The notes under the pieces are model-generated. The model saw only the letters and a program-made list of their open reading frames with translations, ran no database searches and was not told where the DNA came from. DNA of 15,437 nucleotides from Candidatus Raymondbacteria bacterium RIFOXYA2_FULL_49_16 (GTDB taxonomy: Bacteria; Fibrobacterota; OXYB2-FULL-49-7; XYB2-FULL-49-35): NCBI GenBank assembly GCA_001789205.1, contig MFYT01000016.1:1-15437 (forward strand). Direction: 5' to 3'. A program made the translations under genes and the position numbers. Shown here piece after piece: positions 6,758-14,472 of this stretch. How positions within the stretch are numbered: the stretch's first letter is position 1; the number at the start of each line of letters is the position of its first letter.

Positions 6758-8470
6758 TTATACCTGTGTTTTGTGATCACGCTCCTTTTTGGCCCATAGC
6801 GCCGGACTTGTTCCGAAATGTTTCCTGAACAGATGATGAAAATTCACTTCATCCTCGATCCCAACCATTTCCGCGATTTCCCGGATCTTAAACCGGCCCG
6901 CTTTTAGCAGAGAGCGCGATTCCGCGAGCCTTCCTTCGATCTGATACGCTTTTGGCGTTTTCCCGAAATATTCCCTGAATTTATTTATGAAGTGAACATA
7001 ACTGATGCCGCACTTTTCCGCCAGACTTTTAAAATTGATTTTTCTGAAATAATTCTGCTGAATATAGTCCCTGACCTCTTCCATGGACCTAACCAGCGTG
7101 TTTTGAACGTCCTTGAACGGCAGTACTGGAACAGGTGAAAAACTGAGCGCATATCCCGGTTCGTTGATGCAGCAAATGGGATCCAGGACAAACTGGAACA
7201 ATTTTCCCGGTACTGTACTGAATGAAACAAAACGCTGCCGCTTGCTTTCCTTCTCAAAGTCATACGCTGAGGGACGCCCTTTTATCGTAAGGGTCTTTAT
7301 GCGTATACTCCCTTTCCACACATACATATACAAGTGGGACGCCAGGAAACCGAATACCGGATTCGGATCAACGTACCGGATACCCTCTTTTCCGTTGATT
7401 GTAACGGAAAAGACAGGACCAATACGTCTTATGGCAAGCAGAAACGAAGATTCGTTGACCCCATCCGTCTCGGCCCGTACCATAGGAGAGGAATTACGGT
7501 AAAAATGGCTTCGCACGGTTTCATCGAATGAACAATCCACATGGTATCCGTGGTCGAAATGACGGCGCTCTGTTCCGAAAAAGGGGCGGCCCAGGGCCAA
7601 GGTAATGTCGCTGCCCTTTTCCACGCTGCCGTTGATCTCTATGGAAAGGTCCTGGTTGGGAAAATTAATGGCCTTTGAGATTACACAGTATGGCTGATGA
7701 GGAGACCGTAACCTGGTTGAGCGTAGTAGGAGAGAAGGGCCAGACCTGTTTATCCGTATTCCCGGATTTTTAACAAGGAAACGGGACCCCTTAGTGCTGT
7801 TTTCAGGCACAATGGAAACGATATCTTTCCAGCGCTTCCTGGTCCTCGGAGAAGTACTAGGAACTCCGGCAAAGTCCGAAATAAAAGGGTTTGGATTCCT
7901 GCATCCTTCATCAAGAAAATCGATAATAGGCGCGCCCATGACCTTTGAATCATCGAACAGGTTTAATAAAGACAAAAATTGCGCATTATACGAGTAAATT
8001 TTCAATTGGTCATTAAGAACCACGATTGGCTGCTTTGCCTGACGGAACAGACCGATAAGCCATTGGACAACCGGCGATTCCAGGGTTATGCCATGGGGCA
8101 CAAGGGTCAGGAGCAGATAGGGTGTTTTTTGTATTGTCACCGGATTTCCATAGGAGATATAAAAAATTCCCCGGGACAGCACAGAGGCCGGGTTTTCTGT
8201 TTTCTTTTCCTGTGTACGTGTTATATAAAGGTTGGCGGGACATGTTGGGTGTTTTGTAAAAAATGCTTGGTCCAAGCAGTCGTGGTTGTATTTTGCTATG
8301 GGCATGAACACAGCGTCCAGTTTTTTTCCACAGATATCATGTTCAACTTTGGTCAGCCGTTGCAGGTTGTCCGAAACCGCCGCAATGGTCCCATTGGATC
8401 CAATAAGCATATGACCAAAATGGGAATCAGAGAAAATCTGCCGGATTATCCTGTTTTGTATGGGTTTCAT
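6758..8470 (-). CDS. AraC-family regulator with PAS-like and concanavalin-A-like sensor regions
   Basis: 570 residues. The C-terminal ~105 residues (466-570) are a full AraC/XylS DNA-binding domain with two helix-turn-helix units: FKSLAEKCGISYVHFINKFREYFG, then IREIAEMVGIEDEVNFHHLFRKHFGTSP. The N-terminus holds two PAS-like segments (~10-125 and ~135-200, including QPIVVLNDQLKIYSYNAQF). Residues ~262-398 resemble a concanavalin-A-like beta-sandwich: DLSIEING, ITLALG, GYHVDCSF, then LLAIRRIGPVFSVTINGKEGI...DPNPV and IRIKTLTIKG. This resembles the 'fragile sugar-binding sandwich' pattern of LamG/DUF1080-like domains. No signal peptide or membrane segment is visible, so it is cytoplasmic, a one-component sensor. 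It is divergent from the 8586 operon and convergent with the LamG gene. The ATG at 8470 has only a weak ribosome site. It probably controls the neighbouring operon and itself. Confidence 0.9.
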   Translation of the reverse strand: MKPIQNRIIRQIFSDSHFGHMLIGSNGTIAAVSDNLQRLTKVEHDICGKKLDAVFMPIAKYNHDCLDQAFFTKHPTCPANLYITRTQEKKTENPASVLSRGIFYISYGNPVTIQKTPYLLLTLVPHGITLESPVVQWLIGLFRQAKQPIVVLNDQLKIYSYNAQFLSLLNLFDDSKVMGAPIIDFLDEGCRNPNPFISDFAGVPSTSPRTRKRWKDIVSIVPENSTKGSRFLVKNPGIRINRSGPSLLLRSTRLRSPHQPYCVISKAINFPNQDLSIEINGSVEKGSDITLALGRPFFGTERRHFDHGYHVDCSFDETVRSHFYRNSSPMVRAETDGVNESSFLLAIRRIGPVFSVTINGKEGIRYVDPNPVFGFLASHLYMYVWKGSIRIKTLTIKGRPSAYDFEKESKRQRFVSFSTVPGKLFQFVLDPICCINEPGYALSFSPVPVLPFKDVQNTLVRSMEEVRDYIQQNYFRKINFKSLAEKCGISYVHFINKFREYFGKTPKAYQIEGRLAESRSLLKAGRFKIREIAEMVGIEDEVNFHHLFRKHFGTSPALWAKKERDHKTQV

Positions 8471-8478
8471 AGGACTTT

Positions 8479-8498
8479 AATATTTACCAGTAAATATT
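8479..8498. promoter_or_regulatory. Perfect inverted-repeat operator candidate in the divergent intergenic region
   Basis: AATATTTAC (8479-8487), a 2-base spacer, then GTAAATATT (8490-8498) form a perfect 9+9 bp inverted repeat. It overlaps the end of the regulator's -10 box (8496-8501) and its likely transcription start. It is centred about 58 bases upstream of the predicted start of the operon at 8586. That placement suits autorepression plus activation. AraC proteins often use direct repeats, so ownership by this regulator is inference. Confidence 0.5.
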
Positions 8499-8524
8499 AT
8501 AATATCTTACATTGTTTTTATCAA
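8496..8524 (-). promoter_or_regulatory. Promoter of the AraC-family regulator
   Basis: Read on the minus strand: TTGATA (8524-8519), a 17-base spacer, then TATAAT (8501-8496), a perfect -10 and a one-mismatch -35. The predicted start is near 8489, giving a leader of only about 20 bases. Confidence 0.6.
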
Positions 8525-8540
8525 TAAATTGGTATATATT
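8512..8540 (+). promoter_or_regulatory. Promoter of the hydrolase operon
   Basis: TTGTTT (8512-8517), a 17-base spacer, then TATATT (8535-8540). The -35 is weaker than that of the divergent promoter, which fits a gene set needing an activator. The predicted start is near 8547, about 39 bases before the ATG. The region is AT-rich, so chance matches are possible. Confidence 0.45.
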
Positions 8541-8585
8541 TGTTTTATAAGGAATTAGTTGTATTAAATTAACAAGGGGTATGTT

Positions 8586-10763
8586 ATGAGAAGACTTCAG
8601 GCGCTGTTTTTTTCATTATTAATTGTATGTACCATTGTTTTCCCGGAAACACCCGCAAATCTCACTGCCATGGTGCGCTCAGGCCAGGTTTTTCTGACCT
8701 GGAGCGAAGTAACAGGCGCCAATCAATATATTATTTACAGTTCAACATCTCCCATTACCGCCGGTTATTTAACATCGGGCAATGTACGTATAAAAGTCCT
8801 GCAGGGCTCGGCAGGCAACAAACAACTTGAACTATATACTGGCGCGGGGAGCTTTTTTGATACCTATGGTTGTATTCCCCTGCCGGATTTTTCCCGCAAT
8901 GTCATCACACCGCTCAATCCTTCAACTTCAGGCCTGGCCACGGAAGTGCCTGCGGGAACAGGCATGATGGTTTTTACAACTCATACTTCTGGAAACTACT
9001 ATTACGCGGTGACCGCGGTTACTGGCGGCGTTGAGGATAAAACATTAAACAATGGCAATAACATAGGTCCCATTGCCGAGACCGTAGCTGATCCGGAACC
9101 AGTGCTTATCTGGCAGTCAGACACCATGTGCGCCCGGCTCTATCTGCAGTATACTGACGTGGATTCTTTCAATCCCACGCAGGCAGGCACCTACGCGTGG
9201 CCCTATTGGGTAGGCGTCAAAAAGAACTATAACTCCACCACGGACAGGGGGAACCTGCACCTTAAACTCGATGGGTATTCCGGTGTAATCCGGGGATGGA
9301 ATTATGCGATATATAACAATAATGGTATATCAGTAAATCCACACGAGAATGGGAACTGGTGGTTCGGCTGGAGCAAAACCTTCACGTACGACACATCCAA
9401 AGCTGCGTATGGCGCCAGTGACGCAGCAGTGACAACAGGGCCTGTATATAATTTTGTACAGGCCAGGATCATGGCGTTTTTCAAGTGGATGATCTACGTT
9501 GAACCGTATTACGCTTCCCGGATTGATACGAACTGGATCACCGTGGAGGGCGGTTCCATGGGCGGCGGCGGAACGCTTATGATGATTCAGAATTATCCGG
9601 ACTTCTTTGCTTCGGGCCAGGCGAAAGTCCCGCCGACCAATTATCTTGAAACAGGCTGGACCTGGTATACCAACTGCCGGGCAAGCTGGGGAACCGGAGA
9701 TAATGACAATATTAAAGTCCATTTTACCGGCTGGCGCTCCGAATGGGCGGAAACCCGTTTCGGCGGCATGGCCTGCCACCAATGGCTCAACCTTGAAAAC
9801 TTCTATATCCCTAATACCGAAGACGTGGAGCTCCCATACCTCGGCATCTGTTCAGGCGGACAGGATGGATCAGTCAACTGGCCCCAACAAGGAAGAAATT
9901 ATTATAACGGTCTTGAAGCGACCCGCCGCGGTTGGAGCGGCCAACTCAGCGGCGCATCAGGCCATTTTTGTGAAGGCGACGGTAACTGGATGCTAAGCGA
10001 TAAGGCGATACGAAAAAACGAGGCGTTTCCCGCGTTTAACAACACCCGAAAAAGCATGTTGCTCCCATTACCCGAGGAACCGCTCGATTCCAATTACACC
10101 ATGAACCGCCACTTCATCTGGGCTGTGGAACATTATCAAGTTGGAGGCGTATTCGGCCATACGGATGAAACCAACCGCTTTGATATGGTGATCGCTTCAT
10201 ACCGCGCGGGATATGAACCCATGATAGGCGACGATACAGCGGACGTCACTCTGCGCAGGCTTCAACGTTTCGCGGCCACTCCCTACGCTGACTATCATTA
10301 TAAGAACACTACTGTTCATGACACAACTGTCATTTACCAATCAGGTACTATGACGGCCGATAGCTTCGGTCTGATTACTATTCCCAATTTATATGTGCGT
10401 GCCGGAAGCCGTGATACGGGTGGATGCCGGCTCATCGTGGCCCCCGACATACCCGTTACCGAATCCGAGGCCGCACCTTGTGGTTTCCGTAACGCCTGGA
10501 TAGAAGCAGTTCCAAACCCGTTCAACCCAACCACTTCTATCACGGTTATTGGTACCAGAAACACGATTGCCAACAGACAATCCATGCATATTTATGATTT
10601 TAGGGGAAGGCTCATTGAAATACTGTTGCCTGTCGCAAATTCCGGACATCAGGGATGGGTGCACTTTTTGTGGAATGCTGGCAAGAATCCCTCAGGATTA
10701 TATATCGCGAGGATTTATTTAGACGGCAGAACGCTCTCGAAAAAACTTTTGCTGCAAAAATAA
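8586..10763 (+). CDS. Exported alpha/beta-hydrolase-fold serine hydrolase with FnIII and T9SS sorting domain (copy A)
   Basis: 725 residues. ATG 8586 follows AAGGGG (8574-8579) and opens a signal peptide (~1-20). Residues ~21-155 look like a fibronectin III domain with an internal insert (VFLTWSEVTGANQYIIYSSTSP ... YYYAVTAVTGGVED). The catalytic part follows. GGSMGGGG supplies a nucleophile-elbow serine (Ser324, codon at 9555), and GGQDGSVNW (Asp427) and GASGHF (His460) complete a plausible Ser-Asp-His triad, all conserved in the paralog at 10775. This points to an esterase or peptidase-like hydrolase; the substrate is unknown and I cannot assign a named family. An accessory beta domain (LRRLQRF...LITIPNLYV) and a sorting domain (PNPFNP at 10512-10529, KLLLQK tail) follow. 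It is the first gene of the operon controlled from 8479-8547. Confidence 0.9.
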   Translation: MRRLQALFFSLLIVCTIVFPETPANLTAMVRSGQVFLTWSEVTGANQYIIYSSTSPITAGYLTSGNVRIKVLQGSAGNKQLELYTGAGSFFDTYGCIPLPDFSRNVITPLNPSTSGLATEVPAGTGMMVFTTHTSGNYYYAVTAVTGGVEDKTLNNGNNIGPIAETVADPEPVLIWQSDTMCARLYLQYTDVDSFNPTQAGTYAWPYWVGVKKNYNSTTDRGNLHLKLDGYSGVIRGWNYAIYNNNGISVNPHENGNWWFGWSKTFTYDTSKAAYGASDAAVTTGPVYNFVQARIMAFFKWMIYVEPYYASRIDTNWITVEGGSMGGGGTLMMIQNYPDFFASGQAKVPPTNYLETGWTWYTNCRASWGTGDNDNIKVHFTGWRSEWAETRFGGMACHQWLNLENFYIPNTEDVELPYLGICSGGQDGSVNWPQQGRNYYNGLEATRRGWSGQLSGASGHFCEGDGNWMLSDKAIRKNEAFPAFNNTRKSMLLPLPEEPLDSNYTMNRHFIWAVEHYQVGGVFGHTDETNRFDMVIASYRAGYEPMIGDDTADVTLRRLQRFAATPYADYHYKNTTVHDTTVIYQSGTMTADSFGLITIPNLYVRAGSRDTGGCRLIVAPDIPVTESEAAPCGFRNAWIEAVPNPFNPTTSITVIGTRNTIANRQSMHIYDFRGRLIEILLPVANSGHQGWVHFLWNAGKNPSGLYIARIYLDGRTLSKKLLLQK

Positions 10764-10774
10764 GGAGGAGAAGA

Positions 10775-12937
10775 ATGAAACTATCTTATTTGATCTTCTT
10801 GGTTTTTTCCATAATGACGCTTGTTTCCGGCGCAGTGCCCTCTAATTTTGATGTATTTTTCCGTTCAGGGCAGGCATTCCTTACCTGGGATGAAGCGGCT
10901 GGCGGTGAAAAATACATTATTTACCGCAGCACGTCCCCGATGACAACCGCTGATCTGACATTGGAAAACAAAAGGTTTGAAGTTGCGCAGGGATCCGCTC
11001 ATAATGACATACTGGACCATCTTTCGCAGATTTCCACGTTTTCAAATTTAACGCCCCCCTGCGTCTTCTCAAGAAACGTAACGGAACCGCTGGATCCGGC
11101 CGCGACAGGCAATACGGAGCAGCTGCCGGAAGGTAAGAACATGATCGTGTTGACCACTCATGTAAACGGGACCTATTACTATACCGTAACCGCTGTTACA
11201 GGCGGTATTGAGGATAAAAGCGTGGATAGCGGCAACAGTGCAGGACCTGTTGCGGAAACCGTTGCAGACCCCGCTCCTCTCTTAATCTGGCAGTCGAACT
11301 ATAAGACTGCACGCATCTATTTGCAGTATATCGATGTTGACACATTTAATTTGTCCTATCGGTACCAGGAATTTGCCTTTCCATACTGGGTAGGAGTAAA
11401 CAGACGTTATAATTCAACTTCAGGAGGCTGTAATCTTGCATTGTACCTGAATGGTGGCACACAGGACCTTGGGGGCATAAATGATTCCATACTAGATAAT
11501 ATGGCGAACAGGTATATCGATATAAAAGTGATTCCTGAAGGCGACAACACATACTGGTTTGGCTTTAGCCAGACGTATAATTACCGCTTGGGTAATGTTG
11601 TGGACGCAGGCCCCACAGTGAATTTTACGCAGGCGCGGGTGATGAATTTTCTGAAGTATCTTATTTTCGAGGACGCTTATTTTTCAGCGCGGATCGATAC
11701 CAATCGCATTTTTCTCAAGGGGAATTCCAATGGTTCCGGCGGTACCTTGCAGTTTGCGTATAATTATCCCGATTTCTTCGCTTATTCATTTTCCTATTCC
11801 GGCGCCACGGACTATTTTGACGAGGGGGTATATGATCATCGCGGCTATTTCAGTAAGTTATGGGGCGCCTACGACGATACTGCCATGACGGTCGCTTTTA
11901 CTGGATGGCGCAGCGAATGGCTGAACGGGAAATTCAAAGGCATGACCGTCAATGATTGGTTTAATCAGGAAGAAAAACTTCTGTTGAGCCCCGGCGATGA
12001 CATGCCGTGGATCGCCTATGGTTTTGGAGCAAAGGATTCAACCGTTGACTGGCCTTCACAGGGACGGAATTATTTTACCAACTTGGAAAAAAGTAGGCGG
12101 GGATTTAATGGGGGCGTGCGGGGCGCATATGGCCATGGCGGGTGCGATGTAATAGCCTCGGCGCTTCCGCAATTGACCACAATACGGAAAAACAACTCCT
12201 TCCCCGCGTTTTCCAATGTGGCGAGCAACACGGATCTTCCCTTTCCTGATGTCCCGGAAGAGATTGATTTCCCCTTGAATAATCATTTTATATGGAGCAC
12301 GCCCCATTATAAGGCAGGCGGCGTGCAGGAGCAGATTGATGAACTCAACAGATACGAGATTGTCCTGGCATCGTGGAAGTCTGACTATATGGATCCTGTT
12401 GGTGATGATACTGCCGACATAACGCCCAGAAGGCTTCAGAATTTCAAGGTAATCCCTGGACAAGATTACATTGTAAAGAATACGGCTGTCAATGACACTG
12501 TCATGATCTATCAGATCGATACCATTGCCGCTGATGAATACGGGCTTGTCACCTTCCCGGGCTTCCTGGTGAAATCAGGCGACCAGAACACCGGCGGCAG
12601 CCGTTTCATCATGGCTCCTGTTGTTCCGGTTTCAGAGGTAACAGCCCAATCATTAAAGGGCGATGGCATGGCCATTGCAGTTGCGCCCAATCCGTTTAAT
12701 CCAGCTACGGAAATAACAATTACGAATTTCAAATTACGAATTACGAATCCTGAAATTAAAATATTCAACATTAAAGGGGAATTGGTTTCTGATTTATCCA
12801 ATTCGATTCGTAATTCCAAATTCGTAATTCGTAATTTTTTTGTTTGGGACGCTTCAAACCAGCCAAGCGGGGTCTATGTCATCAAGGCGACGATGGGGAA
12901 CAGGATATTGTCGAAAAAAGTCATGCTGATGAAATAA
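10775..12937 (+). CDS. Exported alpha/beta-hydrolase-fold serine hydrolase with FnIII and T9SS sorting domain (copy B)
   Basis: 720 residues. The start is ATG 10775: GGAGGAG (10764-10770) lies just upstream, abutting the previous stop, and the signal peptide begins there (~1-20, VSGA cut). It is collinear with the preceding hydrolase throughout: FnIII-like start (AFLTWDEAAGGEKYIIYRSTSP), GNSNGSGGT elbow (Ser318, codon at 11726), AKDSTVDWPSQGRNYF (Asp421) and AYGHGG (His454). The accessory domain (PRRLQNF...LVTFPGFLV) also occurs in the partial gene at the window start. The elbow differs (NSNGS against GSMGG), suggesting divergence in specificity. The sorting domain (PNPFNP at 12686-12703, KVMLMK tail) carries two AT-rich palindromic repeat arms translated in frame as ITNFKLRITN and SIRNSKFVIRNFF. 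Gaps of 11 and 20 bases to its neighbours indicate an operon. Confidence 0.9.
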   Translation: MKLSYLIFLVFSIMTLVSGAVPSNFDVFFRSGQAFLTWDEAAGGEKYIIYRSTSPMTTADLTLENKRFEVAQGSAHNDILDHLSQISTFSNLTPPCVFSRNVTEPLDPAATGNTEQLPEGKNMIVLTTHVNGTYYYTVTAVTGGIEDKSVDSGNSAGPVAETVADPAPLLIWQSNYKTARIYLQYIDVDTFNLSYRYQEFAFPYWVGVNRRYNSTSGGCNLALYLNGGTQDLGGINDSILDNMANRYIDIKVIPEGDNTYWFGFSQTYNYRLGNVVDAGPTVNFTQARVMNFLKYLIFEDAYFSARIDTNRIFLKGNSNGSGGTLQFAYNYPDFFAYSFSYSGATDYFDEGVYDHRGYFSKLWGAYDDTAMTVAFTGWRSEWLNGKFKGMTVNDWFNQEEKLLLSPGDDMPWIAYGFGAKDSTVDWPSQGRNYFTNLEKSRRGFNGGVRGAYGHGGCDVIASALPQLTTIRKNNSFPAFSNVASNTDLPFPDVPEEIDFPLNNHFIWSTPHYKAGGVQEQIDELNRYEIVLASWKSDYMDPVGDDTADITPRRLQNFKVIPGQDYIVKNTAVNDTVMIYQIDTIAADEYGLVTFPGFLVKSGDQNTGGSRFIMAPVVPVSEVTAQSLKGDGMAIAVAPNPFNPATEITITNFKLRITNPEIKIFNIKGELVSDLSNSIRNSKFVIRNFFVWDASNQPSGVYVIKATMGNRILSKKVMLMK
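12719..12835. repeat. AT-rich palindromic repeat pair inside a coding sequence
   Basis: The left arm (12719-12748) is built from ATTACGA units, with tandem period 7, and the right arm (12801-12835) is the inverted counterpart (TTCGTAAT units). The arms share ATTACGAATT at their outer ends and a further inverted GAATTACGAAT. The roughly 50 bases between them encode ordinary sorting-domain sequence (IKIFNIKGELVSD). Paralogous sorting domains lack the arm-encoded residues. Confidence 0.75.
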
Positions 12938-12940
12938 AAG

Positions 12941-12956
12941 AAAAAAAAGGGGGGGG
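12941..12956 (+). promoter_or_regulatory. A8G8 homopolymer tract serving as ribosome binding region
   Basis: Eight A residues (12941-12948) run directly into eight G residues (12949-12956), one base before the ATG at 12958. No other Shine-Dalgarno sequence exists, so the A/G junction must serve. Homopolymer length changes here would alter ribosome-site spacing. Confidence 0.55.
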
Positions 12957-12957
12957 T

Positions 12958-14463
12958 ATGCGATTACTATCATTACTTTTAGTGATGATGTTTCCCATGG
13001 CTGGGTATGCCCAGCAGAACCGTACCAAAGCGATATTTCCCGAGTATTTAGTTTACGAAGGGGCGTTTTCGCTCAATGCCGGACCTAAGGTCGATGACTA
13101 CGGCCGGTTCGGATACGGCGGTAATGCCTTTGCCTATTATCCAAATGGCGACCCCAGCGGACCGGATGATGGATACCCTGGTTCATTGTTCGGTTCAGGC
13201 CATGCATCCGGCGATTACATAACCGAAGTAAGCATTCCTGTTCCAGGTTTTTCAGCTGCAAAAAATTATACTGATCTCCCCAGGACTTCTCCATTACAGC
13301 CTTTTGCAAATCCATTCACCGGGCTTCCTGATTACCAAAGAATTGGTGTATGGGGACTTCTTTATCTTGCCGCCCAAGGTCAGCAGGGCTCGGGAAAATT
13401 ATACGCAAATGTCGGCAATGATTATGGCGCCCTTCACAATCAGGTGCACATGGCCTGGCTCGATGTCACTCTTTCCAATCCAAATACTGCGGGGTTCTGG
13501 CGCCTGGGAACTTATTCGCAATGGGACATTGGGCATTACATGTTCGAGATACCCAAAGAGTGGGCCGACCAAAATGTCCCGGGAAAAACCCTCGCGTGCG
13601 GCCGCATGCGCAACTGGGGTGCCGAAGGCCCCAACCTTTTCGCCTGCGCGCCATGGGAAAACGGCAATCCTCCCCTGGCTGGCGACACAATCGATGGCAC
13701 TCCGCTCATGCATTTCACGGGAAAATCCGATAAGGGTTTCACGGTATGCAGCTGGTATAAGTCCGGTGCGTGGCTAACCTATGGCCAACGGTCTGCGGTC
13801 GTCATGTTCTGTACACAGAATTACAGTCTCGATTTCAGTTATTTCAGCGGGCCGTTCGGGGCAGGCATGTACCCCACGCTCCTTTTTTACGATCCGGCCG
13901 ACCTTTCCGAGGTTGTTCAAGGTTCCAGGGATGAGTGGGACATACGGTGGTATGCCAGGAAAAACCTGGATTTCTGTTTTATTGGAGAAAAAATAGGCCC
14001 AAGAGGCGGAAATCTTAATATGGAAGACAATTATTTCTCACCCGGCGGAATGGCATATGACCGCGAACACGGCCGGTTGTATGTTGCCCAGACAATGGTC
14101 AGGACCACGGGTGAACCGCAGCCGGTCATTCATGTGTTCCGGATCGATACGACTGCCGCGTCCGGGACCGGACAGCGCGTGGATGGGAAAAGTACAGGAA
14201 CGCCAGTGCTTTCTGCCTGTCCCAATCCATTTAATCCAAGCACACGCATAATGATCAGCGCTAAGCGAATAACAGACAGCCGGAAACTGCGTATTGCCAT
14301 TTATACTGTTCAGGGACAGTTTGTGCAGGCGCTGCCAGCCGCTGCCTGCCGACAGCCTGCCGGATATCTTTGGAATGCTTCAAACCTTCCGAGCGGCCTC
14401 TATGTCATATGTGCAAAAATAGATGGCCGTACACTGACAAAAACCGTGACACTGCTGAAATAA
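12958..14463 (+). CDS. Uncharacterised exported protein with T9SS sorting domain (DGYPGSLFG family, second copy)
   Basis: 501 residues. ATG 12958 is chosen because a clean signal peptide starts there (MRLLSLLLVMMFPMAGYA, then QQ); the frame is open further upstream but overlaps the preceding gene. It is a paralog of the protein at 1277 and shares LVYEGAF, FGYGG, YPNGD..GPDDGYPGSLFG, SIPVPGF, PKEWADQ, NLFACAPW.NGNPP and SGAWL..GQRSAVVMF. It is shorter and lacks some loops. Near the C-terminal end of the body it has GGMAYDREHGRLYVAQTM, the kind of strand seen in beta-propellers. The sorting domain starts with PNPFNP at 14221-14238 and ends VTLLK. Function is unknown. It lies in the operon, 20 bases after hydrolase copy B and 9 bases before the next gene. 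Paired occurrence with hydrolase-family genes suggests a shared substrate. Confidence 0.9.
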   Translation: MRLLSLLLVMMFPMAGYAQQNRTKAIFPEYLVYEGAFSLNAGPKVDDYGRFGYGGNAFAYYPNGDPSGPDDGYPGSLFGSGHASGDYITEVSIPVPGFSAAKNYTDLPRTSPLQPFANPFTGLPDYQRIGVWGLLYLAAQGQQGSGKLYANVGNDYGALHNQVHMAWLDVTLSNPNTAGFWRLGTYSQWDIGHYMFEIPKEWADQNVPGKTLACGRMRNWGAEGPNLFACAPWENGNPPLAGDTIDGTPLMHFTGKSDKGFTVCSWYKSGAWLTYGQRSAVVMFCTQNYSLDFSYFSGPFGAGMYPTLLFYDPADLSEVVQGSRDEWDIRWYARKNLDFCFIGEKIGPRGGNLNMEDNYFSPGGMAYDREHGRLYVAQTMVRTTGEPQPVIHVFRIDTTAASGTGQRVDGKSTGTPVLSACPNPFNPSTRIMISAKRITDSRKLRIAIYTVQGQFVQALPAAACRQPAGYLWNASNLPSGLYVICAKIDGRTLTKTVTLLK

Positions 14464-14472
14464 GGGGCGCAC

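Noticed and set aside
7979-8527. 182-codon plus-strand frame over the 5' end of the regulator and the intergenic region
   Set aside because: It lies antisense to a well-supported AraC-type gene, has no recognisable protein features and runs through the divergent promoters.
9330-9782. 150-codon minus-strand frame over the hydrolase catalytic region
   Set aside because: Antisense reading of strongly conserved coding sequence; no independent evidence.
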